DNA from: Phycisphaerales bacterium AB-hyl4
Lineage (GTDB): Bacteria; Planctomycetota; Phycisphaerae; Phycisphaerales; Phycisphaeraceae
Reading direction: 5' to 3'
Assembly: GCA_041821185.1 (NCBI GenBank)
Contig: JBGUBD010000002.1
Span: 62,001 to 126,000, forward strand
DNA: 64,000 nt
The notes beneath the pieces are model-generated. The model saw nothing but the letters and a program-made list of their open reading frames with translations. It was not told the DNA's origin and did no database searches. Position 1 is the first letter of the stretch; each line of letters starts with the position of its first letter. The position numbers and the translations under genes were made by a program. Of the stretch, positions 35,191-45,280 are shown in pieces.

Positions 35191-36105
35191 TCACCCCACC
35201 TCCGCCTGCTCGAAGTACCTTCCCCACAACACCGACAACCGTTCCACCTCGGCGGGGTCGAGTTTCGACTTGTCGGACCAGATCGCCAGCTTCAACGCAT
35301 CATGGGCCGGGCTCGGCTGCTGCGAGAGCAGGGTGACGTCGCTGAGCGCTGCCTTCATGAGCGAGATGTTGGCCGTCGTCGCCCGCTTGAGGTTGCCCAT
35401 GATCTCTTCGAGCAACGCCTGCACCGGCTGGTCGGAAGTGTGTGGCCGCCAGCAGTCATAGTCGGTCGGCATCGCGATCAACGCATACGCCAGTTCCGCT
35501 TCCCGCGCGAGCTTCGCTTCGGGCATGCAGGTCATGCCGATCAGGTCGCCGCCCATTTGCCGATGCATATGCGACTCGGCCTTGGTCGAAAAGGCAGGCC
35601 CTTCCATGCAGACGTACGTCCCGCCGTCGTGCACTTTCACATCACTGTCAAGCCGCTTCGCCGCGGCGAGCAGCCATTGTCGCATCACCGGACAGAACGG
35701 TTCGGAAAACTCCACGTGCACAGCCGCATGCTCGTAAAACGTCTTCGCGCGGCGATGCGTGCGGTCGATGACCTGGTCGGCAATGACAAGTTGGCCCGGC
35801 TGGATGTGTTCCTGCAACGAGCCGGTTGCGCCGCTGGCGAGCACGTGTGTGACGCCGAGGCTTTTCAACGCGTGGATGTTCGCGCGGTAGGGCACGTGGG
35901 TGGGGTTGAACACGTGGCCGGGCCCGTGGCGCTGAAGGATGGCGATCTCCACCCCATGCCATTGCGTGAGTGTGATGGGCGAGCTGGGCTTGCCGAACGG
36001 CGTGTCGAGTTCGCGTGTTTCGCCGGCTTCCGCGCCGAGCGCGTCGCCGAGGCCGGTGCCGCCGATGATGCCGATTCGCAGGGGGGTATCAGTCATGCCC
36101 GGCAT
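35191..36105 (-). CDS. mtnP: S-methyl-5'-thioadenosine phosphorylase
   Basis: Phosphorolyses methylthioadenosine for methionine salvage. Family motifs are IGIIGGTGL, LQRHGPGHVFNPTHVPYRAN, LASGATGSLQE and GGTYVCMEGPAFSTKAESHM, then GMTCMPEAKLAREAELAYA. The purine nucleoside phosphorylase family 2 fold is complete at about 304 residues. The MPEA...LAREAE and TDYDCW segments favour MTA phosphorylase over inosine/guanosine specificity. Start may be 36105 or 36096. Confidence 0.92.
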   Translation of the reverse strand: MPGMTDTPLRIGIIGGTGLGDALGAEAGETRELDTPFGKPSSPITLTQWHGVEIAILQRHGPGHVFNPTHVPYRANIHALKSLGVTHVLASGATGSLQEHIQPGQLVIADQVIDRTHRRAKTFYEHAAVHVEFSEPFCPVMRQWLLAAAKRLDSDVKVHDGGTYVCMEGPAFSTKAESHMHRQMGGDLIGMTCMPEAKLAREAELAYALIAMPTDYDCWRPHTSDQPVQALLEEIMGNLKRATTANISLMKAALSDVTLLSQQPSPAHDALKLAIWSDKSKLDPAEVERLSVLWGRYFEQAEVG

Positions 36106-36142
36106 GATAACCGCCGCACGCGCAGACGTCAGAGTGCTCCGG

Positions 36143-37615
36143 TTAACGTTCCGCGTCGATGCCCGGCGGGAGTTTGTCGGGCATGGTCAAATCATCGCTT
36201 TCCAGCGAGGCAACGGGGTACGTGCAATAGTCGACGGCGAAGTAGCCGCTGGGACGATGGTTCCCGCTTCGACCGACGCCGCCGAACGGCAGCTTGCCGC
36301 TGGCGCCGGTGGTGGGGCGGTTGAAGTTGATCAGGCCTGCGCGGACACGTTGGTAGAAATGGTCGTAACGATCGGTGTTGTTGGATAGCAGACCCGCGAC
36401 GAGGCCGTAGGCCGTGCGATTGGCCTCGGCGATGCCGGCTTCGAAGTCGGGCACGCGGATCAATTGCAGCAGGGGGCCGAACAGTTCGTTGTCGTCTCGT
36501 TGCTTCATGGGCGTAACGTCGAGCAGGCCTGGCGAGAGCATGGCGTTTGAGTTGCCGTTGAGTCGGCGCATCTCGACGATCGGCTGAGCGCCGCCATCGA
36601 TCAGCGCTACTTGCGCGTTGAGCAAGTGATCCGCCGTGGCTGATGAAATCACCGGCCCTGCGAAGGGTTCGGGGTCGTCGGTGTACGCGCCGATGCGCAC
36701 GCGGCCGATCATGTCGGTCAACCGTTCAACGAAGCGATCGCCTGCCTCGTCGTTGACCACGATCAGCCGACGGGCGCAGGTGCATCGCTGTCCCGCCGTC
36801 GCGTAGGCCGACTGGATGGTCATGTATGCCGCTGCGTCCAGATCGTTGACTTCATGCACCAGCAGCGGGTTGTTGCCGCCCATCTCCAGCGCGAGGATTT
36901 TCTCCGGCTTGTCGACCATGGCATATCGCAGCGCCACACCCGTGCCCAGGCTGCCGGTGAACAGCAGGCCGTCGTGGCCGGTGTGCTCGGTCAGCGCGAT
37001 GCCAGTCTCTCGGCCGCCTTGCACGAGGTTGACGACGCCTTCGGGCAGACCGGCATCGAGCCAGAGTTCAACCATGCGTTGTGCGGTGAGCGGGGTGTGC
37101 TCACTGGGCTTGAATACGACGGTATTACCTGCGAGCAGGGCGGGTACGAGGTGGCCGTTGGGCAGATGGCCGGGGAAGTTGAACGGGCCGAACACACCGA
37201 GCACGCCGTGTGGCTTGTGGCGTGTGACGCCCCGTGCCGTGCCGAGATCAACTTCGGCTTCACGAAGTCGATCATGATACGCTTCGATTGTCGTGGGCAC
37301 TTTGGCGAGCATCGTGCCGACCTCGCCGGTTGCTTCCCAGCGTGGTTTGCCTACTTCCAGGCTGATTGCCTCAGCGATTGCCTCGCGATGCGTTTCGAGT
37401 TGTTTGCCAAAGTTTCGCAACAGCACGATGCGCTCATCCAGCGGCCGCGCGGCCCATGCGGGGGCGGCGCATCGAGCCGACGCGATGGCTGTGGCTACTT
37501 CAGCGTTGGTTGCCGCTCGGCCCTGCCACACGATCTCGCCCGTCGCGGGGTTCAATGATGCGAACGGCTGGCCTGAGCCGACTTGCCATTGGTTGTCTAT
37601 CAAGTGGCTGTGCAT
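36143..37615 (-). CDS. astD: succinylglutamate-semialdehyde dehydrogenase
   Basis: NAD-dependent aldehyde dehydrogenase of 490 residues, fourth step of the arginine succinyltransferase (AST) pathway. Motifs are GVFGPFNFPGHLPNGHLVPA, FKPSEHTPLTAQ, TGSLGTGVALR, the catalytic Glu in LALEMGGNNPLLV and the catalytic Cys in ATAGQRCTCARR. The start at 37615 has GGAG 5 bases upstream; the open frame extends 59 codons without support. It is 41 bases after astA on the same strand; astB, astC and astE are not in the window. Confidence 0.9.
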   Translation of the reverse strand: MHSHLIDNQWQVGSGQPFASLNPATGEIVWQGRAATNAEVATAIASARCAAPAWAARPLDERIVLLRNFGKQLETHREAIAEAISLEVGKPRWEATGEVGTMLAKVPTTIEAYHDRLREAEVDLGTARGVTRHKPHGVLGVFGPFNFPGHLPNGHLVPALLAGNTVVFKPSEHTPLTAQRMVELWLDAGLPEGVVNLVQGGRETGIALTEHTGHDGLLFTGSLGTGVALRYAMVDKPEKILALEMGGNNPLLVHEVNDLDAAAYMTIQSAYATAGQRCTCARRLIVVNDEAGDRFVERLTDMIGRVRIGAYTDDPEPFAGPVISSATADHLLNAQVALIDGGAQPIVEMRRLNGNSNAMLSPGLLDVTPMKQRDDNELFGPLLQLIRVPDFEAGIAEANRTAYGLVAGLLSNNTDRYDHFYQRVRAGLINFNRPTTGASGKLPFGGVGRSGNHRPSGYFAVDYCTYPVASLESDDLTMPDKLPPGIDAER

Positions 37616-37656
37616 GATCGCTCCGCGTCGCTTGTCGGCTAACGGGACGCTCGATT

Positions 37657-38697
37657 CTAGGCCGCCCCCGTCGGCTCGGGCGCGTGCAGCGGCAGGTGAC
37701 GTACGCTGTCGCCCGGCTCGACTTCCAACGCCTCGGCGATTTCGCGTCGCAGCACCAGGCCTTGCCCATTGGTCGCGTATGCGGTGTGGCATGCGCGAAA
37801 CGCCCGCCGTGTGTTGCTGATCAGGTGCATCGGACCTTCCACCGCGTCGTCCGTTATATCGCGCACCTGCGTCAGCTGACTGTCGCGCACCGTGCGGATC
37901 GCGTCACGCTCGCAGCGCAGGACGGGGCCGGCCTCGAAAATATCAACCATGCCACTGAACTGAAACCCTTCCAACTCAAGAATGCGCTTGGCCGGCCGCG
38001 TCTCGTCGTGCACTTGGCCGATCACCGCCTGCGCTTCGGGCGGAAGGAGGGGGATGTAGATCGGGTGTTTGGGCATCAGGTCGCCGATGAACTGTTTGTT
38101 CACAATGCTCAGGTAGTCGGCCTTGGGAAAATCGAGGTCGAAAAAGTGCTTTCCCACCGCGTCCCAGAACGCAGAGCCGCCCGCGCGATCGATTACGCCT
38201 CGCATCTCCGCGATCACCACCGGATCGAACAGGCTCGCATGGTCCGCCATGAAGAGAAACCGCACCAGCGACAGCGCTCGCCCGTTGCCGTGGCGACGGT
38301 GGTCAGGGTGCAGGAACAGGCTGCCGATCTCGCAAGGCCCATCATGGTCGAGCAGCAGGTGCAGTGTCGGAATTTCCTTGCGTACGCCGAGCGTTTGCGA
38401 TTCGTGCACGCTTGTCTCAATGCGGTACGCATAGAACGGCTCGAAGCCGCCGACTTTCGACACCATGCCGCTCGTGCCGACGATTTTGTGAGTCGATAGG
38501 TCTTCCATCACGAACAGGTACGACTCGCCGCGCGGTGGATCGGATTCGAGCTTTTCAAATCCGCGAAGCGAATCGCGCACTCGCCGTTCGAGCATCGCCC
38601 GGTCGCGTGGCAGCGTGGTGAGGCCGAAGCCTGTGTGATGCGCCAGCGTCACCAGGTCGTCCACGTCTTCAAGTATGACCGGCCGAATCAGCAGCAT
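37657..38697 (-). CDS. astA: arginine N-succinyltransferase
   Basis: 346-residue acyltransferase transferring succinyl from succinyl-CoA to the alpha-amine of arginine (or ornithine in the AruF/G forms). Features are MLLIRPVILEDVDDLVTLAH, GFGLTTLPRDRAMLERRV, GEYLF-like GESYLFVMEDLSTHKIVGTS, EIGSLFLHPDHRRHGNGRAL, and the conserved C-terminal LQTRV-type beta strand region. Complete length. It follows the peptide-binding protein gene in the minus-strand run. Substrate could differ given the unusual neighbourhood. Confidence 0.88.
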   Translation of the reverse strand: MLLIRPVILEDVDDLVTLAHHTGFGLTTLPRDRAMLERRVRDSLRGFEKLESDPPRGESYLFVMEDLSTHKIVGTSGMVSKVGGFEPFYAYRIETSVHESQTLGVRKEIPTLHLLLDHDGPCEIGSLFLHPDHRRHGNGRALSLVRFLFMADHASLFDPVVIAEMRGVIDRAGGSAFWDAVGKHFFDLDFPKADYLSIVNKQFIGDLMPKHPIYIPLLPPEAQAVIGQVHDETRPAKRILELEGFQFSGMVDIFEAGPVLRCERDAIRTVRDSQLTQVRDITDDAVEGPMHLISNTRRAFRACHTAYATNGQGLVLRREIAEALEVEPGDSVRHLPLHAPEPTGAA

Positions 38698-38806
38698 GCA
38701 CGTCGACTCCTGCTGATATTATCGGCGAATTCCAGGTGCAAAGTCGACATCCGCCAACGGTTATTGCCGCGATCCGTGTCGCCTGCGTGGTGATGCACGC
38801 TGATTG

Positions 38807-40381
38807 TCAGCGATCCAACCACGTTTCGCGAAGGGAAATGGTTGTGGCGGTGGGGTGCACATCGAAGTCCCAGACGTCACTGAGATATCCCGTAATCTGG
38901 TCATTCAGATACAAAAACAGCACCGGCGACTCGCTGGCGATCAGCCGCTGCACATCGCGATAGATGCTCGCGCGTTCGTCGCGATCGATCGTTCGTCGGC
39001 CACGCTCGAGCAGGTCGTCCAGCGTGCCGTTGGTGTAGCCCTGCTGGTTGTATTGACCGTCGGAATGGAAAATCGGATAGGTCCACTCGTCCGGATCGAA
39101 CAGGCCCACCCAGCCGACCACGGTCATTTCGAAATCGCCATCACCGAGTCGGCTGAAGAAGGTGGCCCGCTCGATGCTGCGCACAGTGACGTTGATGTTC
39201 AGCGGCCGAAGCATGTTCGCGACCACTTCCGCAGCGCGAAGCTGTGACTGGTTTTCTGTGTTGACGATCATCTCCACGTCAAAGCCGTCGGCGTAATCGG
39301 TCTCGGACAGCAGTGCCCGCGCCTTCTCAAGGTCGGCCTGCTCGTACATGACCTCGTCGAGGTAAGCCCAGTGATCGGGCGGCAAATGGCCAGCGGTCAA
39401 TGGCGTGGCGTAGCCGAAGCGGGCGGCGCGGTTGATGGCGTCGCGGTCGATCGCGTGCGCGATCGCCTGCCGTACGTGGGCGCTGGCCAGCGGGCCGCGC
39501 TCCGTGTTGATGCCCACATACTCCCAGAACGTGCCCGGCGTCGACTCGATCACCACATGTGCTTCGTCGATGATGCGCGCAAGCTGCTGCGTCGGCACGT
39601 CGAGCACCACATCAACCTCCCGGTTCGCCAGAGCGATCACCCGGCTGGGCTCTTCCGGAATCGGTCGATACACCACACGCGCCAGCCGCGGCAGACCGTC
39701 GACGTAGTAGTTCGGGTCCGCTTCGAGCACGAGCCGATCGTCCCGCCGCCACTCGACCAGACGGAACGGCCCCGAGCCCGCGTCGGCACGCGAGAGGTCG
39801 CCGTCGTTGGCTTCCACCACCTCCCGGTCGACAATCGCGTACGTCGGCAGTGCGAGGTAGTTCAGCAGCGCAGCATTCGGCTCTTCGAAATGCACTTCGA
39901 GCGTATACGTGTCCACCACGTCCATGGAAGCCAACCCCACCAGTGCCGTGCCGGTTTCCAAGTCGATCAGACGTTGGAGCGAATACGCCACGTCTTCCGC
40001 TGTGACGTTGCGCCCCGACACGCCGAAGTACGCATCTTCGCGCAGGCGGAACCGATACCTTCGGCCGTCGTCGAGCTGCTCATACTCGGCCAGCAGGTCC
40101 GGCTCAATCTCGGGATACTCACGCGACAGTCGCATCAGCGTGCTGTACATGTTCTCGGTCAGGCGACGCGAGCCGGCGTCCTGCGCCTGATGCGGATCAA
40201 GCGTCGAGCCGTCGGCCTGGATCGCAATGGTCAGCTCGCCGCCCGTTTGCGGATCGGCCGGCCGCTGGGCTTCACGTTGCGTATCGTCGAACTCGATTTC
40301 AACATGCTCAACGCCTCCGTCGCCGCAGGCGGACAGAAGCAAAGCGAACATCAGCAGCAGCAGGGGGGAATGATGTTTCAT
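38807..40381 (-). CDS. peptide-type ABC transporter substrate-binding lipoprotein
   Basis: 524 residues. Signal peptide with lipobox LLLSACG. SBP_bac_5/DppA-OppA family: GGELTIAIQADGSTLDPHQA at the N-terminus, YFGVSGRNVTAEDVAYSLQR, then GSGPFRLVEWRRDDRLVLEA and NPNYY-like DPNYYVDGLP. It binds dipeptides, oligopeptides or similar in the periplasm. It is in the same run as the NAGGN genes. Two matching permease genes run divergently at 45978-47828. No ATPases in the window. Confidence 0.9.
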   Translation of the reverse strand: MKHHSPLLLLMFALLLSACGDGGVEHVEIEFDDTQREAQRPADPQTGGELTIAIQADGSTLDPHQAQDAGSRRLTENMYSTLMRLSREYPEIEPDLLAEYEQLDDGRRYRFRLREDAYFGVSGRNVTAEDVAYSLQRLIDLETGTALVGLASMDVVDTYTLEVHFEEPNAALLNYLALPTYAIVDREVVEANDGDLSRADAGSGPFRLVEWRRDDRLVLEADPNYYVDGLPRLARVVYRPIPEEPSRVIALANREVDVVLDVPTQQLARIIDEAHVVIESTPGTFWEYVGINTERGPLASAHVRQAIAHAIDRDAINRAARFGYATPLTAGHLPPDHWAYLDEVMYEQADLEKARALLSETDYADGFDVEMIVNTENQSQLRAAEVVANMLRPLNINVTVRSIERATFFSRLGDGDFEMTVVGWVGLFDPDEWTYPIFHSDGQYNQQGYTNGTLDDLLERGRRTIDRDERASIYRDVQRLIASESPVLFLYLNDQITGYLSDVWDFDVHPTATTISLRETWLDR

Positions 40382-40486
40382 GATATCGCGTGGGGTGAGT
40401 CAACTTTCAATATTAGCCGCGAAGCACCGCGGAGCGCGTCCGCCTTGCGCACGCCCCGAGCAAATTCCCCAATAAAACCGCGATCG

Positions 40487-41680
40487 TCAGTCGTGCTGTC
40501 TCTCCGGCACAGGCGGGGCTTCGGTCGGCTGATCGGGGAAGCCTTTGAGCGGGCCGAGTTCCATGCGGTCGCGTTCGACGGCGGCCGGGCTTTGCATGTA
40601 CAGGCTGATCAGGTCGGTCAGCGCATTGAGCGAGTCAAGATGCGTGCGTTCCCAGCCGTGCGAGGCATCGACGCCGAAGCAGATCAGGGCCGTGCGAATG
40701 TCGTTGCCCGCCTCCACCGCCGAGGCCGCGTCGCATCGATAAAACTTGAACACGTCGCGCCCGTGTGGAATGCCGTGCGACCGGCAAAGCCCCAGTAGCT
40801 TGCGCGTCAGGTGATAGTCGAACGGCCCGGAGCTGTCTTTCATCGCGATGGTGACGTTGTGCTCGGTCGAGCTCTGGTTCGGCGCGGGTGTGGCGTTGTC
40901 GATACTGACCATCTCCGCCACGTCGCGATGCAGCACCGCGGACGCACCCGAGCCCACCTCTTCGAAGATGGTGAACAGCAGGTGGCAGTCGATCGGCAGT
41001 TCGATGCCCGCTTCAAGAATCGCCTTGCTCGCGGTGAGCAGACAGGCGACGCCGGCCTTGTTGTCCAGGTGGCGAGAAACGATGAAGCCGTTGTCCGTCA
41101 CCTCCGGCTGGGGGTCGATCGCGACGAAGTCACCCACGCCGATGCCAATTTCCGCAACGTCGACCGCGCGGCTGACGTGTTCGTCCAGGCGGATCTCCAC
41201 GTTGTCCCATGCGACCGGCTGTGTGTCGATTTCCTTGTCATACACGTGGCCCGAGGCCTTGTTGGGCAAGATCGTGCCGCGATGGTTGCCTTCGTCGGTG
41301 AATATCGTGACACGAGCGCCTTCTGCGAAGCGGCTCGACCACGTGCCGATCGGCACCACGCTCACGCGGCCGTCGGGCTTGACGTGCTTGACCATCGCTC
41401 CCAGCGTGTCGAGGTGGGCGACCACCGCGCGGTTGGGTTTGCGCTTGCGGCCGGGCACGGTGGCGCGGATTGCGCCGCGTCGCGTGAGTTCGAAATCCAC
41501 GCCGAGGCGTTGCAATTCCTCGCCGACGAAATGCACCACACTGTCGGTGTATCCCGACGGACTGGGGATCGCGAGCAGCTTCAGCAGCGTACTGATGAGG
41601 TAGCCGCGATCCACGGGCAGCTTGTTGAGCTCGGGGGCATGGCGGGGCGTTTGGGCAGCGGTGCGTGAATTCATAGGCAT
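40487..41680 (-). CDS. M42-type metallopeptidase of the NAGGN system
   Basis: 397 residues, dinuclear-zinc aminopeptidase fold. Metal-site segments are VVAHLDTLGAMVKHVKPDGR, SRHLDNKAGVACLLTA and LLFTIFEEVGSGASA (catalytic Glu-Glu), with a late His in GVDASHGWERTHLDS. This form regularly accompanies asnO and ngg in N-acetylglutaminylglutamine amide loci. It is thought to act in osmolyte turnover, but its exact substrate is not established. It starts 22 bases after the ngg stop. Confidence 0.88.
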   Translation of the reverse strand: MPMNSRTAAQTPRHAPELNKLPVDRGYLISTLLKLLAIPSPSGYTDSVVHFVGEELQRLGVDFELTRRGAIRATVPGRKRKPNRAVVAHLDTLGAMVKHVKPDGRVSVVPIGTWSSRFAEGARVTIFTDEGNHRGTILPNKASGHVYDKEIDTQPVAWDNVEIRLDEHVSRAVDVAEIGIGVGDFVAIDPQPEVTDNGFIVSRHLDNKAGVACLLTASKAILEAGIELPIDCHLLFTIFEEVGSGASAVLHRDVAEMVSIDNATPAPNQSSTEHNVTIAMKDSSGPFDYHLTRKLLGLCRSHGIPHGRDVFKFYRCDAASAVEAGNDIRTALICFGVDASHGWERTHLDSLNALTDLISLYMQSPAAVERDRMELGPLKGFPDQPTEAPPVPERQHD

Positions 41681-41702
41681 TCGTCGTTCTAAGGTCTGTC
41701 AA

Positions 41703-43448
41703 TCAATGAGGCACGGTCTGGGGAAACAGGAAGTCGAGGAATTTTTCAGCCGTGGGCTGCGGCTCGTGATTGGCCAGCCCCGGCCGTTCGTTGGCTTCAA
41801 TTAGATGATACGCGCTACCCGCCACGTCCGGAACCATCAGGTCCAGGCCCACGACGGGAATCTCCAACGCCTCGGCCGCCGCGAGCGATGCCCGCGCGAG
41901 GTCCGGGTGCAGTTGGTCGGTCACGTCATGGATCGTGCCCCCGGTGTGGAGGTTGGCTGTCTTGCGGACGCGGATCGACTCGCCCAACGGCAGCACGTCG
42001 TCCATCTCATGGCCGGCCAGCTTCACGCACCGCTTCGTCTCGTTGTCCAGCGGCACTTTGCTTTCGCCGCCCGTCGCCGCGGCTCGTCGGCGGTTGTATT
42101 TGTCAATCAGTTGCAAGATCGTGTGCTGACCCGTGCCGGTGATCACCGGCGGCTTGCGTACCGCCGCCGCGATCACCTCGTTGTCGATCACGATCACACG
42201 CAGGTCTTCGCCTTCGACGAACTGTTCGAGCAGCACGTCTTCACACACCGAGCGGGCCAGATCGACCGCCTTGTCGACCTCTTCAGGCGTGCTGATGTCG
42301 ACGCTGATGCCCGCGCCCTGTTCACCTCGAGCCGGCTTGACCACCAGGCGCTCACATTGGTTGAGAAACGCGTGGTTTTGCTCACGCTCACCCGCCGGCT
42401 GATTGGCGGGCACTTTCAGGCCCGCCTTGCCGAGCAGCCGCTGCGTAACGCGCTTGTCATCACATCGGCTCATCGCGATCGCGGTCGTCAGGTCCGTCAG
42501 CGATTCCCGGCAGGTGACGGTTCGGCCGCCGAGGTGCATCCGAAAGTACGCAGCGTCCGCGTCGAGCACTTCCACGGTCACGCCGCGCCGCCGCGCTTCA
42601 TCGATGATGATCGTCGCGTACGGGTTCAGTTCCTTCTCAGGCTTGGGCGGCGTAAACAGCGGCTCGTTGATCGGGTTCTTGTGCTTGACACAAAACACCG
42701 GCACGCGTTTGAACCCGAGTTTTTCGTAAAGGGCGATCGCTTGCGAATTGTTATGCATCACCGAAAGGTCGACGTACCCTCGGTCGCGTGTGAAAAAGTG
42801 TTCAACGAGGTGGCGTACCATCCACTCGCCGACGCCGGGCACCTGGCTTTGCGGGTCGACGGCGAGACACCACAGGCTCGCACCCTTTTCCGGATCGTTG
42901 AACGCTTCGACATGGTCGACGCCGGTGACCGTGCCGATGACTTGCCCGGTATCCTCCGACTCGGCGATGAGGTACGTCCGCAGCCGCGATGCGTTTTTAT
43001 CCAGCATGAAGTCGGGATTGCAGGTGACCATATGCCAGGTCGCGTAAATGCGATTAACCGCTTCCGCGTCTTTGCGGGTGCGGATACGGCGGATGGTGAA
43101 CCCGCGCGGCAGTCGACTGCTCGGCCGATAGTTGTGGGCGAGGATGCGGTAAGTATGTGACGGGTCCATAAACAGCCGATGCGGCGCCATGGACAGCACG
43201 ACATGTGGATCGCGCAGGTAGAGCGCAACGTCACGCTTGCCCTTTGATTCGCCGCAGAGCTCGTCCACCAGGTGCTGGTTGGACTGGAATGTGTGGCCGA
43301 ACAACAGTCGGCCCCACCCCATGTCGACCCAGGCGTCGGCCTTCATCTGCTTGACGTCCGGCGCGGTGGGCTTCTGCCAGTTGCGCAGCGAGGGTCCGCT
43401 GGCTTGGCCGAGGCGATGCGTGCCTTCTTGTGCGTGTCGGCGTGACAT
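41703..43448 (-). CDS. ngg: N-acetylglutaminylglutamine synthetase (GNAT + ATP-grasp fusion)
   Basis: 581 residues. The N-terminal half is a GNAT acetyltransferase (FTIRRIRTRKDAEAVNRIYA ... YVDLSVMHNNSQAIALYEKL). The C-terminal half is an ATP-grasp ligase (RLVVKPARGEQGAGISVDIS ... LLEQFVEGEDLRVIVIDNEV ... YHLIEANERPGL). The fusion acetylates and ligates glutamine to give N-acetylglutaminylglutamine. The start at 43448 avoids overlap with asnO and has AAGG upstream. Central gene of the NAGGN osmolyte operon. Confidence 0.92.
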   Translation of the reverse strand: MSRRHAQEGTHRLGQASGPSLRNWQKPTAPDVKQMKADAWVDMGWGRLLFGHTFQSNQHLVDELCGESKGKRDVALYLRDPHVVLSMAPHRLFMDPSHTYRILAHNYRPSSRLPRGFTIRRIRTRKDAEAVNRIYATWHMVTCNPDFMLDKNASRLRTYLIAESEDTGQVIGTVTGVDHVEAFNDPEKGASLWCLAVDPQSQVPGVGEWMVRHLVEHFFTRDRGYVDLSVMHNNSQAIALYEKLGFKRVPVFCVKHKNPINEPLFTPPKPEKELNPYATIIIDEARRRGVTVEVLDADAAYFRMHLGGRTVTCRESLTDLTTAIAMSRCDDKRVTQRLLGKAGLKVPANQPAGEREQNHAFLNQCERLVVKPARGEQGAGISVDISTPEEVDKAVDLARSVCEDVLLEQFVEGEDLRVIVIDNEVIAAAVRKPPVITGTGQHTILQLIDKYNRRRAAATGGESKVPLDNETKRCVKLAGHEMDDVLPLGESIRVRKTANLHTGGTIHDVTDQLHPDLARASLAAAEALEIPVVGLDLMVPDVAGSAYHLIEANERPGLANHEPQPTAEKFLDFLFPQTVPH

Positions 43449-43498
43449 GTGGTTCAACCTTCGGCTGAAGGGGTAAGGGCTCCTGCACCCGTGCCCGC

Positions 43499-45280
43499 TT
43501 ATGAAATTCCGTGCTTCTGCAACCAGTACTCCAGCAGCGTCACCTGCCACAGCTTCGAGCCGCGCAATCGTGTGATATGCGACTCAGGGTCAGCCAGCAG
43601 CGTGTCGACGTAGTCCGCATCAAAAATATTCCGATCGCGCGCCGCCGGCTGGTTCAGGATGTCCTTCACCCGATCCAGGTACGGGCCTCGCAGGTACTTT
43701 AGCGCGGGTACAGGGAAATAGCCCTTCGGCCGATCAATGACTTCCCACGGAATCACATCCCGGGCCGCTTCTTTGAGAATGTACTTGCCCCCATCTTTCA
43801 CTTTCAGCTCCGCCGGGATCCGCGAGGCGAACTCGACGAGCTGATGATCCAGAAACGGCACGCGCGCCTCCAGGCCCCACGCCATCGTCATGTTGTCCAC
43901 CCGCTTGACCGGGTCGTCCACGAGCATGATGGTCGTGTCGATGCGCAGCGCCTTGTCGATCGGCAGATCCGCGCCTTCCTGGGCGAAGTGCTTTTCGACG
44001 AACGCCCGGCTGTGGTCTTCGCCATACATGCTCGGGTGCACCGCTTCCTTGAACTCATTGTGGTCGCGGTCGAACAGGGCGTTCGCGTAAGCCTCGGCGG
44101 GGTTGTTGCCCTTGTACTTCATCATGGGCGGATACCAGTGATAGCCGCCGAAGATTTCGTCCGCGCCCTGGCCGGACTGCACGACCTTGACGTGCTTGGA
44201 GACACGTTCGCTGAGCAGGTAGAACCCGATCGCGTCATGGCTGACCATGGGTTCGCTCATCGCGGCGACGCAGCCGTCCATGTTGTCGAGCGTGCCCTTG
44301 GCGTCAACGACAATTTTGTGGTGTCGCGTTTCGAACCGCTTGGCGACCACGTCGGAGTACTTGAACTCGTCACCTTCTTCTTCGTCGACGCTTTCGAAGC
44401 CGATGGAGAAGGTTTCGATGTGCTCCTGGCCGTGCTTGTGCAGCAGGCCGACTACAAGCGAGGAGTCGAGTCCACCGGACAGCAGCACGCCCACGGGCAC
44501 GTCGGCAATCATGCGACGGTCGACGGCTTCACCCAGTTCATGCAGCAGGCGACGCTTCCAGTCTTCCTTGGAGTATTTGCGTTCTTCAGCGTCGGGGTTG
44601 AAGTTGGGCGTCCAGTATCGCCGGGCCGTTCGGCTGCCGTCGGGCTCGACCATCATCGTCGTGGCGGGCGCGAGCTTGCGGACGCCCTTGAGGATCGTGT
44701 ACGGCGCGGGCACGACGGCATGGAAAGTCATGTAGTGGTGCAGGGCAACCGGGTCGATGCTCGTGTCAACACCGCCCGGCGCGATCAGCGCGGGCAATGA
44801 CGAGGCGAAGCGGAAGTTGGATGCGTTGCGCGTGTAGTAAAGCGGTTTGATGCCCAGGCGGTCACGGGCGAGGAACACTCGGCCGGAGTCGCGCTCGGCG
44901 ACAGCGAAGGCGAACATGCCGTTAAACCGCTCGACGCAGTTTTCGCCCCATGCATGGTAGGCCTTAAGGATGACTTCCGTGTCAGAGCGCGAGAAAAACT
45001 GATAGCCCTTCTTTTCCAGTTGCTTTCGCAAGTCGGGGTAGTTGTAGATGCACCCGTTGAACACGAGGGCCAACCCGAGTTGACTGTCGATCATCGGCTG
45101 ACTCGCGGCATCGGAGAGGTCGATGATTTTCAATCGCCGATGGCCGAGCGCAACGCCTTGTTGGAGGAACATGCCGCCGCTGTCGGGCCCGCGCCGGTGC
45201 ATCCGGTCGGACATGTTGGCCACGAGCGTCGCGGAGGAAGCATTGCCGTTGGTAGAGAGTTCGCCGCAGATACCGCACAC
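43499..45280 (-). CDS. asnO: N-acetylglutaminylglutamine amidotransferase (asparagine-synthetase-like)
   Basis: 593 residues. Start GTG at 45280 gives the mature Cys2 nucleophile (MCGICGE) of class II glutamine amidotransferases. The synthetase PP-loop is GVLLSGGLDSSLVVGLL. Further motifs are FNGMFAFAVAERDSGRVFLA and VQSGQGADEIFGGYHWYPPM. It converts the terminal carboxyl of N-acetylglutaminylglutamine to the amide, giving the osmoprotectant NAGGN. Identity rests on asnB-like sequence plus the neighbouring ngg and M42 genes. A promoter about 335 bases upstream implies a long leader. Confidence 0.9.
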   Translation of the reverse strand: MCGICGELSTNGNASSATLVANMSDRMHRRGPDSGGMFLQQGVALGHRRLKIIDLSDAASQPMIDSQLGLALVFNGCIYNYPDLRKQLEKKGYQFFSRSDTEVILKAYHAWGENCVERFNGMFAFAVAERDSGRVFLARDRLGIKPLYYTRNASNFRFASSLPALIAPGGVDTSIDPVALHHYMTFHAVVPAPYTILKGVRKLAPATTMMVEPDGSRTARRYWTPNFNPDAEERKYSKEDWKRRLLHELGEAVDRRMIADVPVGVLLSGGLDSSLVVGLLHKHGQEHIETFSIGFESVDEEEGDEFKYSDVVAKRFETRHHKIVVDAKGTLDNMDGCVAAMSEPMVSHDAIGFYLLSERVSKHVKVVQSGQGADEIFGGYHWYPPMMKYKGNNPAEAYANALFDRDHNEFKEAVHPSMYGEDHSRAFVEKHFAQEGADLPIDKALRIDTTIMLVDDPVKRVDNMTMAWGLEARVPFLDHQLVEFASRIPAELKVKDGGKYILKEAARDVIPWEVIDRPKGYFPVPALKYLRGPYLDRVKDILNQPAARDRNIFDADYVDTLLADPESHITRLRGSKLWQVTLLEYWLQKHGIS